From contig OZ237747.1 of NCBI GenBank assembly GCA_965178125.1, positions 186,001 through 250,000 of the forward strand: DNA of 64,000 bases, in the 5' to 3' direction. Shown here piece by piece: positions 1-11,900 of this stretch. The translations under genes and the position numbers were made by a program. The stretch is from Bilabrum cf. latius. Lineage: Eukaryota; Bigyra: Bicosoecida; Bigyra; Bicosoecida. Numbering within the stretch: position 1 is the stretch's first letter; the number at the start of each line of letters is the position of its first letter. The notes below the pieces were generated by a model. It saw only the letters and a program-made list of their open reading frames with translations, made no database searches and had not been told where the DNA came from.

Positions 1-718
1 GCCGAAATCCGACATGAAAACTCACTTATCCTTTAGAGAGCTGCTTTGGTCTCGGCACCAAAAGCCAGCAAGTGTGGCTGGTCGGGAATGGGGTGGTTCG
101 TTCAGCTCTTGGGTTCCTTCTAGGTTCGTTGGGTTCGCTCGCTTCTGTGCGACCGGTTGCGACCGCATGATAGAGGCGAGCACGATTCTAAGCCTGGCAT
201 ACTGAGCGCTATGGAGGAGGACAAAATGAAGGAGCACATAACAGGCTTAGAAGAAACTATCCAAAGCTTGCGTCTACGGCTTCGGCAAGCCCTTGGGCGA
301 GCATGCGAGGCGGAACGCAACGCTCGCCTTGCAGGCGCCGAGCTGACAGCAGTCTTGGCCTACTGCGGTCCAGATCATCCAATTCACCAGATTTTTTCGC
401 AGCCAATCGAAATAAAAGGGAACTTAGAAACGTAGATCCCGCGCAAGCTTACGTTTGACGAGGCTGTTGCAAGTTCAGGCCGGCAGCAGCTGCGTCCGAC
501 ATCCAAGAAGCTCGCCGCCCTTGCTCGTGAGGTAGCCGTATCGCCTCGCAAGGTCGCGGCAGCCAGGGCAATGAAACATCGCGAGGAAATATTCTCTCCA
601 AGCACGACCTCCGGATCTGGAGCTGGTGGCGGTTCGCCAGGGCTGGAGGCGAGCACCGCTGCATCGGTTGAGGTTACGGTGCACTCTGGAGTCGCAGAAA
701 GCGTTGTTCCTGTTTGAA
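1..718 (+). CDS. Coiled-coil protein, 5' end uncertain or outside window
   Basis: The frame is open from base 1 to a TGA at 716-718, reading TAG (433-435, and 34-36 and 118-120 if those are exonic) as Gln. The first plausible ATG inside the window is at 211 and gives 168 residues starting MEEDKMKEHI. The N-terminal third is a charged helix with heptad character (roughly residues 5-50), followed by an Ala/Ser/Gly-rich basic tail. Because the frame stays open to the window edge, an upstream exon or start is possible; a splice acceptor such as the one ending at 120 could precede this exon. I do not recognise a family. It converges on the WDR54-like gene, with 192 bp between the stop codons. Confidence 0.55.
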
Positions 719-910
719 TATGCAATATTGGTCGACTGTAGGGGCATCGATAGATTCAAGAGGTCTTTGCAGCGCCGAAGGACGTCTCGTTGGCTGTAGG
801 GAAGACTCGAGAGGACGAGCAACGATTGACACTGCGACTGAGACATCGTGGCTGAGTACTCTGCGTATTGATCATAGTGTGATATTAATGTCCTTTTATA
901 TGCAAACAGG

Positions 911-2074
911 TCATGAGCCCCCGGCACCCCCTTTAGCTGCGCCACTGCCAGCCGATCCGGATGCGCCTTTCCCCCCGCGGAAGACTCTGAGACTGAACAC
1001 GTCGAAGGCGTTCACTACTATATGCACGTCGCCAGCCGCGTCCTTATGGAATTGTACGCCAGTCAAAGGGTGGTCGGACACTTCGCATCGGAAGGCCACG
1101 CTCAGCTTGACGCTGCCATCCGCGGCGGGGTCCACCCTCCATACGAGCAGGACGGCGTCCTCTGAAGTGGTCGCAAAAAGGGGCTCGCTGGGGTGTGACG
1201 TCACCGCTGTCACACACCTGCAGTGTGCATCGGCCTTGGCCAGCAGCTTGCCCCGCTTTGCACATGCCACGCGCACCTGCCCCGCGACGTCGGCCACCAG
1301 CAGCGTGCTCCCTTGCAGCGCCACCCCGGCGGCAGGCGCCCCCGTCGGGCTCTTGATGGACGCCAGCACAGAAGGGTGTCCGGCATCTACCATATTCCAG
1401 ATCGCCAAGGTGCCATCCTCGTCGCAAGACGCCAGCAGCTGCTGCCCCGACCCGTCCGTACCAGCTGCAATGCCAACCACTGGAGCCTCGTGACCGCCAG
1501 CCAATACCCGCTGCTGCTTAATCACCGGGGCTTCCCCGTCGCCAAATGCAACGGAAAACTCGAATACGCTGCCTGTGGAAGAGCCAATGTAGATCAAGCC
1601 AGCAGAGGCGTTGTACGCGATGCCGGCGCAGAATGCCGCGCGCCGGCCGCTCGCACCAGTCAAGCTTGCAGGAATAACGAAGGAGTGCGCAAGTCTGCTA
1701 TTGAGCCAAAACTATGCACCCTGGGACATCGCAACGACAAGGATGTTCTTGCCCCCGATCGGACAGAAGCACGTTTGGGAGACACCGCCTCTGTGCGGAG
1801 ACGACGGCAGTTTCGTAGAAGAGGCTGTTCGGCTCTCGTCCCCGATGTGCTCGCTCGAAATTTTGTGAACCTAATTGTCATGCACGAATGCCTGCGGTCG
1901 GTGCCATTGAATCAACTCAGCGCAGATTGCCTGTATGCGGCAGCGTGACTACAGTTGCACAGGTGGATTGACCCGACTTACCAGCTCTGAGTCCGATATT
2001 GTCAAGTTAGTGGGCAGCATCGACGGCGTCGTATTTATTCTAATGCTCTGCACATTCTCCTTGCTGTACGACAT
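911..2074 (-). CDS. WDR54: WDR54-like WD-repeat protein
   Basis: One uninterrupted frame of 387 residues from ATG 2074-2072 to TGA 913-911, if three TAG codons are read through (after PPVQL, HDN and SQGA). Collinear with animal WDR54: an N-terminal block with LPTNLT, then ILVVAMSQGA-Q-FW (WDR54 has a hydrophobic strand followed by RGIQMY), GIAYNASAGLIYIGSSTGSV, repeat blades with LASCDEDGTLAIW and FATTSEDAVLLVW, and a C-terminal VSDHPLTGVQF block. Length is close to the family (about 330 residues in mammals). A cytoplasmic scaffold role is inferred from the family only. The start was chosen because the conserved N-terminal block begins within 20 residues of this ATG. It is divergent from UBA2, with 214 bp between the starts. 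Confidence 0.75.
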
Positions 2075-2288
2075 CGGGACGGTATTATTTTGAGGCCCAA
2101 GGTCGGGGCCTTTGTGATTTGTACAGTGCAATTCTAGAGCTGCAGTGCAATGATAAGTAGTGATTGCACTCCTTGTTCTATATACCTCTCTCAAAATGGC
2201 TGTAGGGGTTCCGGAGTCCGATATACACCTGCGATTAGTATTGGTTAGTATATGAAGCGAATGGTCGGGCAATTTAATAGCAATTAAT
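2075..2288. promoter_or_regulatory. Divergent intergenic region between WDR54-like and UBA2
   Basis: This AT-richer spacer separates the two start codons, which face away from each other. It must hold both 5' UTRs and probably a shared bidirectional promoter. I see no unambiguous TATA box or repeated operator. The assignment rests on gene orientation and base composition only. Confidence 0.4.
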
Positions 2289-4627
2289 ATGTTTTTTTGG
2301 GTTGATCTGGCCTATCATAATGTGATTGCATTGCTTGAATCTAATGCCAGCATTTCGTAGGGTAACGACATCTATCAAGGCGTCAGGAAATCCCGGGTCC
2401 TCATGGTGGGATCTGGTGGAATCGGTGAGGGCTTGATCAGATGCTACGGCTTTCAAATTCTCCGCTGCGCATTACGGTCACATTTGATGGGCCTGGCAAG
2501 ACTTGCGCAGGTTGCGAGCTCGCGAAGGACCTTGTTCAGACAGGATATCGCGATTTAGAGTTCATTGATCTTGATACAATCGATGTGTCCAATTTGAATC
2601 GGCAGTTTCTCTTCCGACCAGAGCACGTCGGCAAGGCGAAGGCGAGCGTCGCAGCCGAGACCGTGTAGCGCTTCGCACCGGCCGGCTCCAAGATATGTGC
2701 TCACCACTCGAACATCATGCTCCCAAAGTTTAGTCGCGACTACTTTGCTGGCTTCGATTTGGTGATCAACGGACTGGACAACGCCGCCGCCCGCCGGCAC
2801 GTCAACCGCATGGTCCTCGCGGCAAGGAGGCCCCTCGTGGAGGCTGGCTCCACGGGGTACAACGGGCAGGCGCAGGAGATCCGGCGAGGCATCACAGAGT
2901 GTTATGAATGCTTCCCCCCTCCCGCGCCGAAATCGTATCCGATCTGCACCATCCGACAGACCCCCGACAAGCCTGTGCACTGCATCGTGTGGGCGCAGGA
3001 GGCCTTCAAGCTCCTCTTCGGGGACAAAGACGCAAGCATGCTCGTTGAGCCGGAGGAAGGGTCCGTCTACATGGCCAACTGCAAGCCGCCCACTCTGCCG
3101 GCCGACTCCGGTGCAGGAAGCAGCGGAGATGCTGCATCAGCAGCAGCAGCCTAGGCGGACATGCCTGCAGCAGCAGCAGCTGCAGCTGCAGCACAGGGCG
3201 AGGGAAGCAGGCGGGAAGCTGCCGTGGCATGGGCCGCCGGTGTGTTCGAGGGCCTGTTCCACAACGAGCTGGCGCACAAGCTGAGGAACAACCCGGACGC
3301 GTTCAAGACGGCCAAACGAAAGCCAACCCCGTTAATGCTGCGGGTCCTCCTCGGTGTCGAGGCAGACGCAGCCGCGCCACAGTCACCCTCTTCCTCCTCT
3401 TCCTCCTCTTCTGCTGCTACTGTTGCTGCTGCTACGGGTTCATCATCGTCTGCCAGCACCGAGCCCCCGGCATTTGACGTGGCCACTGCCCGCCGCGCCG
3501 CTGCAGAAGCTTCCACAACGTCGTGGGCGGGGATCTGCCAGAGGGTCCCCAGCGCCCGCGAGTGCGCCTGCAAGTTCGTCGATGCCACCGCCCGCATGGC
3601 CTTGGATCGCCTCGACGCATTCGGGGGCCTCTCCTTTGACAAGGACGACGCCCTCGCCATGGAGTGGGTGACGGCCACCGCCAACCTGCGGGCACTCACC
3701 TTCGGGATCCCGCTGACCTCTCCTTGGGACTGCAAGAGCATCGCAGGGAACATCATACCCGCCATCGCAACTACGAACGCGATCGTGGCGGCGCTGGAGA
3801 CGGGCATCGCCCTGCGGATCACTGCGCGGGCCCTGGACGAGGGCAAGCAGCAGCAGCAGAGGGAGGGGGAGGGGGAGGCATTGGGCGGGGGGAAGAAAGG
3901 GGGGTCTAGCCACCCTTTGCTCTCGCAAGTGTCCCTGACTCCCCCCGACAAAGGGGTGCACGTGGCTGTCGCCAAGGCGCTCTCGTCCCTGGGCGCCTGC
4001 GTGCGGCCGGGCGCGTGCAGGGGCCCGAGGGCCTCGTGCTTCGTGTGCGGGTCCAACGAGGTGGAGCTGCGGATCGACACGGGGGTGAGGACCCTGCGGT
4101 TCCTGGTGCACGACGTGCTGATGCGTCGCATGGGCTTCGTGGCCCCCCTGCTGGACAACAACGTGGAGTTCTCGTTCATCGAGGAACGGGAGGACGACGA
4201 GGACGACGAGGAGTACGAGCAGAAGATGGGCTTCCTGGACGTGCCCTTGCAGGGCCTGGTGGGAGGGGGCATCCATGGGGGCACGGTGCTGTCTGTCACA
4301 GACATGAGGCAGGACCTGACGGTGCGGATCTTCGTGCGGCATGCCACTAGCGGGGACCTCAACCCGGCGGGGGCGGGGGCGGGGGCGGGGGCAAAGGAGG
4401 GGGGTGGGGAGTCGAAGGAAGAAGAAGGTGATGAGTAGGAGGAAGTTTTGTTTGAGATTTGCCCCCTGGGATCATCCTCTCCAGCGAAGGCAAGGGCTGG
4501 CGGCGACGCAGGGACGGGGCCAGAGGGCCCGCTGGCCGCTGCGACGGCCGGCCAGAAGCGAGCAGCAACCGAAGAAGCCAGCGGCGAGGACGGCGGGCAC
4601 GATGCGAAGCGGCCTCGTAGCGAATGA
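2289..4627 (+). CDS. UBA2: SUMO-activating enzyme subunit 2 (UBA2)
   Basis: Catalytic subunit of the SUMO E1, which adenylates SUMO and carries it as a thioester. Exons 2289-2424 and 2511-4627, with a GT-AG intron at 2425-2510 that splits the Gly codon of the nucleotide loop (GSGGIG|CEL). Total 750 residues. Visible in order: the ATP-binding loop; [20 protein letters not shown], the first zinc Cys pair; [10 protein letters not shown] with the catalytic Cys; [21 protein letters not shown]; the [15 protein letters not shown] block; CFVCGS, the second zinc pair; a ubiquitin-fold domain; an acidic tail ending in a basic KRPRSE motif. Four TAG codons lie in frame (2358-2360, 2666-2668, 3152-3154, 4436-4438). 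The one at 2666 sits where homologues have Leu or Gln (ESVLQF in human, MVQQF in yeast, from memory). The start codon is plausible, not certain. An Ala/Gln-rich insert near 3130-3200 is not typical of the family. Confidence 0.9.
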
Positions 4628-4768
4628 GGTGAAGGGCAGAGAGCCCGGTGCGACACGTCGGCCTGAGTTGTCGAATTTTTGTCTCCCACAAGCGTGCAAC
4701 GTAGCCATCCATTGCGTATTTCACTCGACTTGGTATCGCCTGGATTAATCTGCTTCCCAATCCCAAGG

Positions 4769-7534
4769 ATGATTGGTTTGTTGTCATTCTTAGGTGTTCT
4801 ATCGTCTCTTGCGAACGGGCAGTGCCCGAACTCGCTGCCGGGGGAGCACGACGGCCTGGACTTTCCGGACGTTGGGCCAGCATTTGCGCGACGCACGCAG
4901 GATCTACAAGGTCAGACAGTGTAGTTGGGGAACGATGAACCGCCAAAGAACGTCAGCTGTGCCATGCGCAAGCTCGCTGTGGACTTTTCTGAGTACATTC
5001 TGGGCAGCACCGCCGCAAGCGGAGCGATCGCGCACGCGCTGAACGTGACCGATGACTGCAGCGGCTACGTCGGCACAGAGAAGGATAAGTACACGCAAGG
5101 CAATGGCTAGGCGAGCTTTGCCCCAGGCGGCCGACGCACCGTGGACGGATCCTTCCTGCTGCGATCCGAGGCACCAGCTGGTGGCCTTCGCGGCGCGGTG
5201 AGCAAGTACATCGACGCATCCAAAGGCAACGACAACAATGATGGGTCCTAGGATCACCCATGGGCCACCATTGCCCGCGCCGTCGAGTGGCTGAAGGCGA
5301 CGCCGCCCTCGCAGCGGCCCGATGGTGCTAACATTTTGCTCGCCCCCGGAACCTACGTGCAGAGCGAGCCGCTCTCCATCCCAGAGCAGGCGGGCGGCTC
5401 CTCTGCTAGCGCCCCGGTCGTGTTCCAGGGCACGGGGGCGTCCCCTTCGGATGTAGTGATCACCGGGGCCATGCCTGCCGGAGGCCTCGCGTGGCAGCCC
5501 ATGCCCGACGGCACCTCGGGCGGCTACTGCGCCTCGCTCCCCGCTGCCGTGCTGGAGGCCATCAAGGCGACCAAGGAGCCCGTGCGGGCCCTGCACCTGA
5601 ACCAGTCCCGCTACTGGCCGGCTCGCTGGCCCAACGCGGACCCCAACAAGTACTGCAGCCCCTTCAACCAGCCCCCGGGGGGTTGCCCAGGCCTCCTCAA
5701 CGCCGACAAGAGCAGGTCCTCCCGTGGTGACTCCTCCCAGGCGACCGCGGTGCCGGCCACAGTGGCGCTGATCAACGACCGCACGGGGGCCACCATGGCC
5801 ACCGGCCCCTGGTCCTCGTCGCACTCGTCACACCGGGACGGGCTCCGGCCCATCAACGTGTCGGCCCCTTCGCCGGTGTGGGACGGGCCCAAGGGGACGT
5901 GCACAGGGAACACGGGATGGACGGGGCCCTCGGTGGCGCGCTTCCTGCCGGACCCTCCGACGTTCTGGAGGACAGCTGTTCCGTCCTACTTCCACTACTG
6001 CGCGGCGGGCTCGCAGGACTGTCCCTCCCGCGCGGGGCAGTGGAGCAACGTGCAGGACGTGCAGGTGCACATGTACCATCCCTCTGGATGGGGCGGGTGG
6101 GTCTACCGCATCGCGGAGGGCGGGCTGGACGTGTCCTCCCAGCTGGTCAACTTTTCCTCGGGAGGCTACTAGGAGGCGAGGGGCGGAGGGATCGGGAGCA
6201 ACGCGTACTACTTCGCCAACGTGCGAGAGGAGCTGGACGATGCCGGGGAGTTCTACGTGGACGGGAGCAAGGGGGAGCTGTGCGTCGTTGTTCCTCAGGG
6301 AACAAACATCAACGCCGCGGAGGTGAGCATTCCCCTGGCCAAGGAGCTGGTGGTGGTGCAGGCGGACAACGTGCGGATCCAGGGGATGTCGTTTACGGGC
6401 ACCGCCCCGGTGTACCTCTCTGGCCAGTACGTTGTGCCGTCCGGCGGGGACTACAGCATCGACAAGCGGGGGGCCGTGCACATCGACGGGGCCACGAACG
6501 TGCAGGTGTCTGGCAGCGTGTTCCACCTTCTGGAGGGGACCGGCCTGATGGTCACGGGGGGCACGAGGTTCAGCGGCGTGAGCAACTCGCAGTTCAGCTC
6601 GCTTGGTGAGAACGGGGTGGGAATCGTGGGGACCTGCGAGGGGCTGGATTGCACCAAGGGCACTCACCCCGTGGGCTTTAAGGTGGAGCAGTGCCTCATC
6701 TCGGACTGGGGCGTGTGGGGCAAGCAGACGTCTGCTGTGTTCCAGAGCGTGGCGCGTGCGAGCGTGATCGACCGAGTGGTCGCGTTCGGCGGGCCCCGCA
6801 ACGGCATCAACTTCAACGACGGGCTCGGTGGCGGCACGGTCCTCACTCGCACGCTGGGGTTCAACTCAGTGCTGGAGACCTCGGACAACGGGTGGCTCAA
6901 CACCTGGGACCGGCAGCCCTACGCCTTCACCGCCGATCCGGAGGCCAGAGCCACCGGAGGGGGAGCGGGCTCGGTGCTGACGTGCGTGCCCGACTTCTAC
7001 CAGGTATCCCGCAACTTTGTCTTCCGCGGCAACTACCAGGACTTTGGGATCTCCAACAACATCTACAACCTCGACAACGACGACGGTTCCTCGCGGTTCC
7101 AGCACAGCAACAACGTGCTGGTGGGTGGCCCCATCAAGTTCAGGGACGGGAAGGACAAGCACTCCCAGGGCAACCTGGTGGTGTACCCCGACTATGAGCA
7201 GCCCTACGCCCAGGCATTTCAGGTCAACGGCTTCGAGTCGGACTCCTTCACCAACAACACCCTGGTGAGCGCCACCGGGCAGCCATACGGCTTCTGCGCG
7301 GGGCTGAAGACCAAGAACGCAACCGCCACGGGGCCGCTTACCGCGAACAACACCTTTGTGACGCCGATGGATCCCAGCCTTCCCTTCAGCAACGGTGGCT
7401 GCGGCGGCGCGGACGTGAAGAGCCTCAAGGCCTGGCAGGCCTTGGGGTTCGACAAGGGCACCAGGCAGACGGATGAGTTCAGCATCGACTGGCTGGTGGC
7501 GCAGGCCAGGGCGAGGCTCTGGGCGGGGGAGTGA
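4769..7534 (+). CDS. Secreted right-handed beta-helix protein
   Basis: One frame of 921 residues from ATG 4769 to TGA 7532-7534 with four TAG read as Gln (4922, 5108, 5249, 6170). The N-terminus MIGLLSFLGVLSSLANG is a clear signal peptide. From about residue 150 it reads like parallel beta-helix carbohydrate-active or surface proteins: KYIDASKGNDNNDGSQ, DHPWATIARAVEW, ILLAPGTYVQSEPL, RYWPARWPNADP, repeated turns rich in N, G and V, then NGINFNDGLGGG and DNGWLNTWDRQPY. The TAG at 5249 falls in the NDGSxxHPWATI entry strand, where a polar residue is expected. Enzymatic activity (lyase or glycosidase) cannot be assigned; a role outside the cell or in the secretory route is inferred. An upstream in-frame ATG at 4679 exists, but the signal peptide supports 4769. 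Confidence 0.75.
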
Positions 7535-7743
7535 GGCGGGCGATCCGAATGGAGGGCGCTGATGCTCTGGCAGCGCGAACGGGTTCCGGGTGGATCTCAT
7601 CGTGAGAGCTCGCTGCGCGTCATACCGATCAGCGCGCCTTGCGTTTCTAGAAAAAGTTCACAGCTCAACAAATTCAATTAGACTCGCTTTTATCGTTCAT
7701 ATTTATGATAGCTCGCAGCGCTAGCCACGCGCTGGTCCGGTAG

Positions 7744-8778
7744 ATGTGTGTACAGTTGCGAAGTGCAACTGTTGGACGGGGAGCCTTCTTGCAGCCAGCT
7801 CCGCCTTTTAGGCACCTGTCCACAAGCGCCAATGATGCAGAATAGGCCCGATAGTAGTACGAGAAAGACGGGTACTGCATCCTCCGTGGTGTTCTGGACG
7901 AAGATACCATTCGAGAGGCGCAGCAGCACGTGAACTGGCTAAGGAAAAGATTTACGAACATACCGGGAGAGCATTTGCATCACCACATCATGCGAAACGA
8001 TCCTTTTTGGGTCAGGCTTGTAAGCGACCCTAGGCTCATTCGAACAGCAGCGGCAGTGATGCCGTGCTTCGAAGACGACGGCAACAACGGCGGAGGCGTA
8101 GCACTTTTCTCGAGCCACTATTTCTGTAAGGATCCTGGGTCAACGCAAGCTGTTCTTTGGCATTCGGATGGAAGCTATTGGCCCCAACTGGAGCCAATGG
8201 ACAAGGTGGCGACGCTCTGGCTCGCGATCGACTCCTCCGACCGCGAGAATGGCTGCCTCCGAGTGGTGCCCGGCTCGCACCACTGGCCATTGCGCAGCCT
8301 CACCGACGACACGACCGAAAGCAACGTACTTGGCTCTCGCACTCATGCGGACGACGAGATCGACGAGTCGGAAGTGGTGGACCTGGAGCTGGCCCCTGGC
8401 GACGTCAGCATGCACCACCCCAGCCTCATCCACGGGTCGCTGCCGAACCGCTCCACCCGCAGGCGGTGCGGACTCACGATCCGCTACATGACTGCAGACA
8501 CGCACTGCACCGATCAAGACCAACCCGTGATGATGATGCGAGGCTCCCCGCACCCTGGCACCCCAAATGCGTATCGGTCCTGGCCGGCATTCAGGGGACA
8601 GGAGGACCCCGAGGCGTACTACGCGTTCGAGGGGTGTGACGAGTGGAACGACGGGCGGCGGCGGGAGGGTGCCGCAGAGGAGGAGTACCTCTTGCGCGCG
8701 CCTGTCGATCAACTGCATCACGAGGTCAAGTCAGGCCTCGAGTCGTTCGTGCGAGGGCTGGGCGGGCACGTCGGCTGA
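7744..8778 (+). CDS. Phytanoyl-CoA dioxygenase (PhyH) family oxygenase
   Basis: Fe(II)/2-oxoglutarate oxygenase of 344 residues, ATG 7744 to TGA 8776-8778. Under the standard code the start of the conserved domain is lost. Reading TAG as Gln at 7843-7845 and the tandem pair 7852-7857 restores the family entry block QQYEKDGYCILRGVLDEDT. Iron ligands are visible as the HxD in LWHSDGSYWP (His about 140, Asp about 142) and the distal His in SLIHGSLP (about 230), with the 2-oxoglutarate Arg shortly after (CGLTIRY). The first 35 residues are basic and hydrophobic, possibly an organelle-targeting leader. The substrate is unknown; the family acts on lipids and diverse small molecules. Confidence 0.85.
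7852..7857 (+). other. Tandem in-frame TAGTAG in PhyH entry block
   Basis: Two consecutive TAG codons lie directly before YEKDGYCILRG, the conserved N-terminal strand of the PhyH fold. Both must be sense codons for the domain to be complete. In family members this position is helical and often polar, compatible with Gln-Gln. Confidence 0.8.
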
Positions 8779-8906
8779 TGCGTGGATACATCGATGCGTG
8801 GATGCAGCGACACACCAGAGAGCCTTAATAGTGTTCAGACCTACTGCACAGTAATACTGACATGTAAATTCGCTATGGGCATGCATGCATGCTGGGGCTT
8901 GCATCA

Positions 8907-11900
8907 TCACCGCCATCTCCTCGTGCCCTGCCTGCTGGCCTGCCGCAGCTGCACCCCCACGTTCACACTGGACCTGTTCCCCGCCCGACTGCCTCCCCCC
9001 CCAAGACCCCCCAGGCTCTGCAGAGACCCAGACATAGATAGCGAACCGCTGGCAGTTGCGGGCCGGGAGCCCGCCATCGCTCCACCGTGACCGAGACCAT
9101 GACCCGCTCCAAGACCATGACCCGCTCCAAGACCATGACCCGCTGCCTCGAGCTCGGCGCGGAACATGCCCCGGCCTGACGCGGCAAGAAACGCGACCGA
9201 TGGATCCACAGCCGCAGACAGTGCCCCGGCTCCGGCTCCGGCTCCGGCCCTCATTCCTTGCGAGGTGCTGCCCCGCAGAGGGGACAGCTAGCCCCCAGAT
9301 GCACCCCCCACCACGCTTCCCGCACCCCAGGCAGCCACCGGCCCCGCCCCGGTTCGACCCTCACCGACCTGGCCGCCCTTCTCGCGCCCCCGCCTCCGCC
9401 CCCGACTCGCGCCGAGACCCGCGGCAGACTGGGACCGGTGCACGCTCCGGCCAGAGGCTATCGGTGGCATGCCGCGCCTGGGCTCAGGCTCCAGCTCGAG
9501 TCCAGGCGGGATCCTGGCCCCGGCTCGCATGTGGGCAGCACGCCGGCGCTGCGATGGGGTGCGAACCGGACTGCGAGCCAGAGCCGGCGTGCCGCCAGGC
9601 TTGCGGCCGGCCCGCCCGGCTCGCTGCGGCGAGGTGGGGGCGGAGAGGGATGAGGGAGAAGAGGGGGCAGATGCCGGATCGGGGTCCTCCCCTCCGTCTC
9701 GGCTCGAGCCCGTCTTGACGTCGCCCGATACAACGGCCCGCCGCACGGTGAGGCTGCTGACACCCCAGAGGTCCTGCTGCGTGGCACCGCTGCCAGTCCC
9801 CATGGCGGCGATCGCGGGGTGCGGCCCAGGCATGCCCAGCGTGCGCCGCATGCGCGCGCTCTCCCTCGCCTGCTCCTCCACCCGCAGCACGGCGCTGCCT
9901 GGACGCTTGCCCTCTCGCCCGTCCGATTGGCCCGCGCTGCCTCTGTCATTGGCGGCTGTCTGCTTTGCCTCGCCGGAGCCGGATGCTGCTGCGCGTGGCA
10001 TTGATGGGGCTGGGCCCGTCGCTCTGGCGAATGATCCCCGGACGCGGCCCGCTGATGCACTCAGCGGCCTGCCCCTGATGCGGCCCCGCAGCGGCGAGGA
10101 CTGCATCACAAACCGGTCAGGCTCCGCGTCCTGCCCCCTTGCACTGCCACTGCCACTGCCGCTGCCGCTACCGCTACCGCTGCTGCCGCCCCCTCGGCTC
10201 GCCCCCGAGATGCCACCCTCTGCGCCTGCGCCTGCCCGCTTGGCCCGCCTTGCGAGGGCAAGGTCCATCCGCTGCAGCGTGATGGCCAGCTACTGCTGAG
10301 ACCTCTCCACGAACTCGTGCAGCTCGCGCGAGTGTTCCCTGGCATCGGGCACCTCGGGGAGAGCCATGTCCAGCTCCTCGTGCATCGCACGGGAGGCCTC
10401 GGCAGCAGCTGCCAGCCCCGCCGGTGACATCGGCGAAGCAGCCCCCGAGCGGGTGCCGCGAGTTGGTGACCCCCCGCCCGTGTGCTTGGGACTAGGGAAA
10501 GGCTTCGTGAGCCGCGTCAGGTGCTCCAGCTCGGACCCCTCGGGGGCCAGAGGCGGCTGCGGCTCCTCTCGCGCGTCGACCAGTCGCCCCGCACCGGGGT
10601 GCCTGCTGGTGGGGGCCCCTGCCGCCGCGGGTGCATGCGCCGCGCCCAAGGTGGGGCTCGGGATGATTTCGCGCTCCAGCTCGAGCAGCCCGCGAGCCGA
10701 GAATCGACGCATGGCAGGGGCGGACCTCGGGCGCCGCGGCCGCGATTCGTCTGGAACGACAGCTCTGTGCTCATCGTCTAGAACGTCAGCTCTGTGCTTA
10801 TTGTCTGCGTGCAGCTCTGGGGACTGTTCCCACTGCTGCGAGCCCTACTACGCCTCTGGTGCTGGTGCTGGTGCTGGTGCTGGTGCTGGTGCTGGTGCTG
10901 GTGCTTGTCCCCCATCCATGCGAGGTGTGGCAGCCTGAACCAGCCCAGACGGCGATTCTTGCGCTTCTGCAACGCGAGCCATCAGACCCTCGGTGCCTGC
11001 GTCGCCACCCTGCGGTTCACGGTGCCTGCCCGCACCGAGCACGGACATTTCCAGGAAATCGCCGGGACCCATCCCCACCCTGTTGGTGCCTGTCCTGGCG
11101 CCATCACCGCCCCCACCCATGCTGCCGCCTGCGCCTCGCAGACCAGGAGTCTCCGCCAGCTGCCGCCTCGCAGACCCAAGCAGCCCGCTGCCCGCCGCCC
11201 CAGCCCCCGCCTCTGCAGCAGGCGCGGGCAGGAGACCCAGGGACACGGAGGGTGGCCAGGCCAGCCCACCGGCGTCCATCTCCCCCTCGTCGTCTCCCTG
11301 CCCCACGGATGTGGCGGGCCTCCGCCGGGATCCGCTCCTACGGCTGAAGATGGGGCGGTCGGGAGCGGCCGCCCCGCGGGGCAGGCCCATGTCCACCCGG
11401 GTGGAGCGCACTGCGGTGCCCAGCCGCCGCGCCTCGCGCCTGTCGTATGCCTCCTCCCGGCGCTTGGCTCGCAGCAGCGCGCGAATCCCCATGCCACCAG
11501 CGGTCACGGGGCGGCTGCTACCACCCCCACCCCCACCCCCACCCCCACCGCCGCTGCTGGTGCTGGAGGCTCCGCCAGGGCCACCATGCCTGGTCTGCCG
11601 CATCTGTCTGCGGATGAGCTCGACCTCGTCAGCGTCCGACGCGCCTGCGCCTCCCCCCGGTGCGGCCGCCCTGCTCGACTGCGCGGCCTGCCTCAGTCGC
11701 CTGGCCTCGGCCTCCTTCTTCTCCCGCGCCACCCGCTCCCGCAGCAGCTGCCTCCTGACGTGTGTGTCCATCGAGCGCAGGCCTCGCGTCCACCGGAAGC
11801 GCTTGCGCATGCGGAACGCACGCTGCACCAGCCTCACTGCCCGCAGCACGCTGGTGGGCTGCCGCAGAAGCAGGCCCACGTGCACGGATTTCTGCGCCAG

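Noticed and set aside
2666-2668. TAG decoded as leucine
   Set aside because: UBA2 AAETV-TAG-RF and cysteine synthase EERG-TAG-LKPGGT fit Leu as well as Gln, but NQFDN in cysteine synthase, QRQAI in the O-acyltransferase and GIQ in WDR54 favour Gln. Leu is kept only as a weaker alternative.
3151-4896. 581-codon open frame on the minus strand
   Set aside because: It is antisense to UBA2 coding exons and is an effect of high GC and third-position bias; its translation has no domain.
9095-9144. CRISPR-like array
   Set aside because: The units are contiguous with no spacers, encode a hexapeptide repeat, and the genome is eukaryotic.
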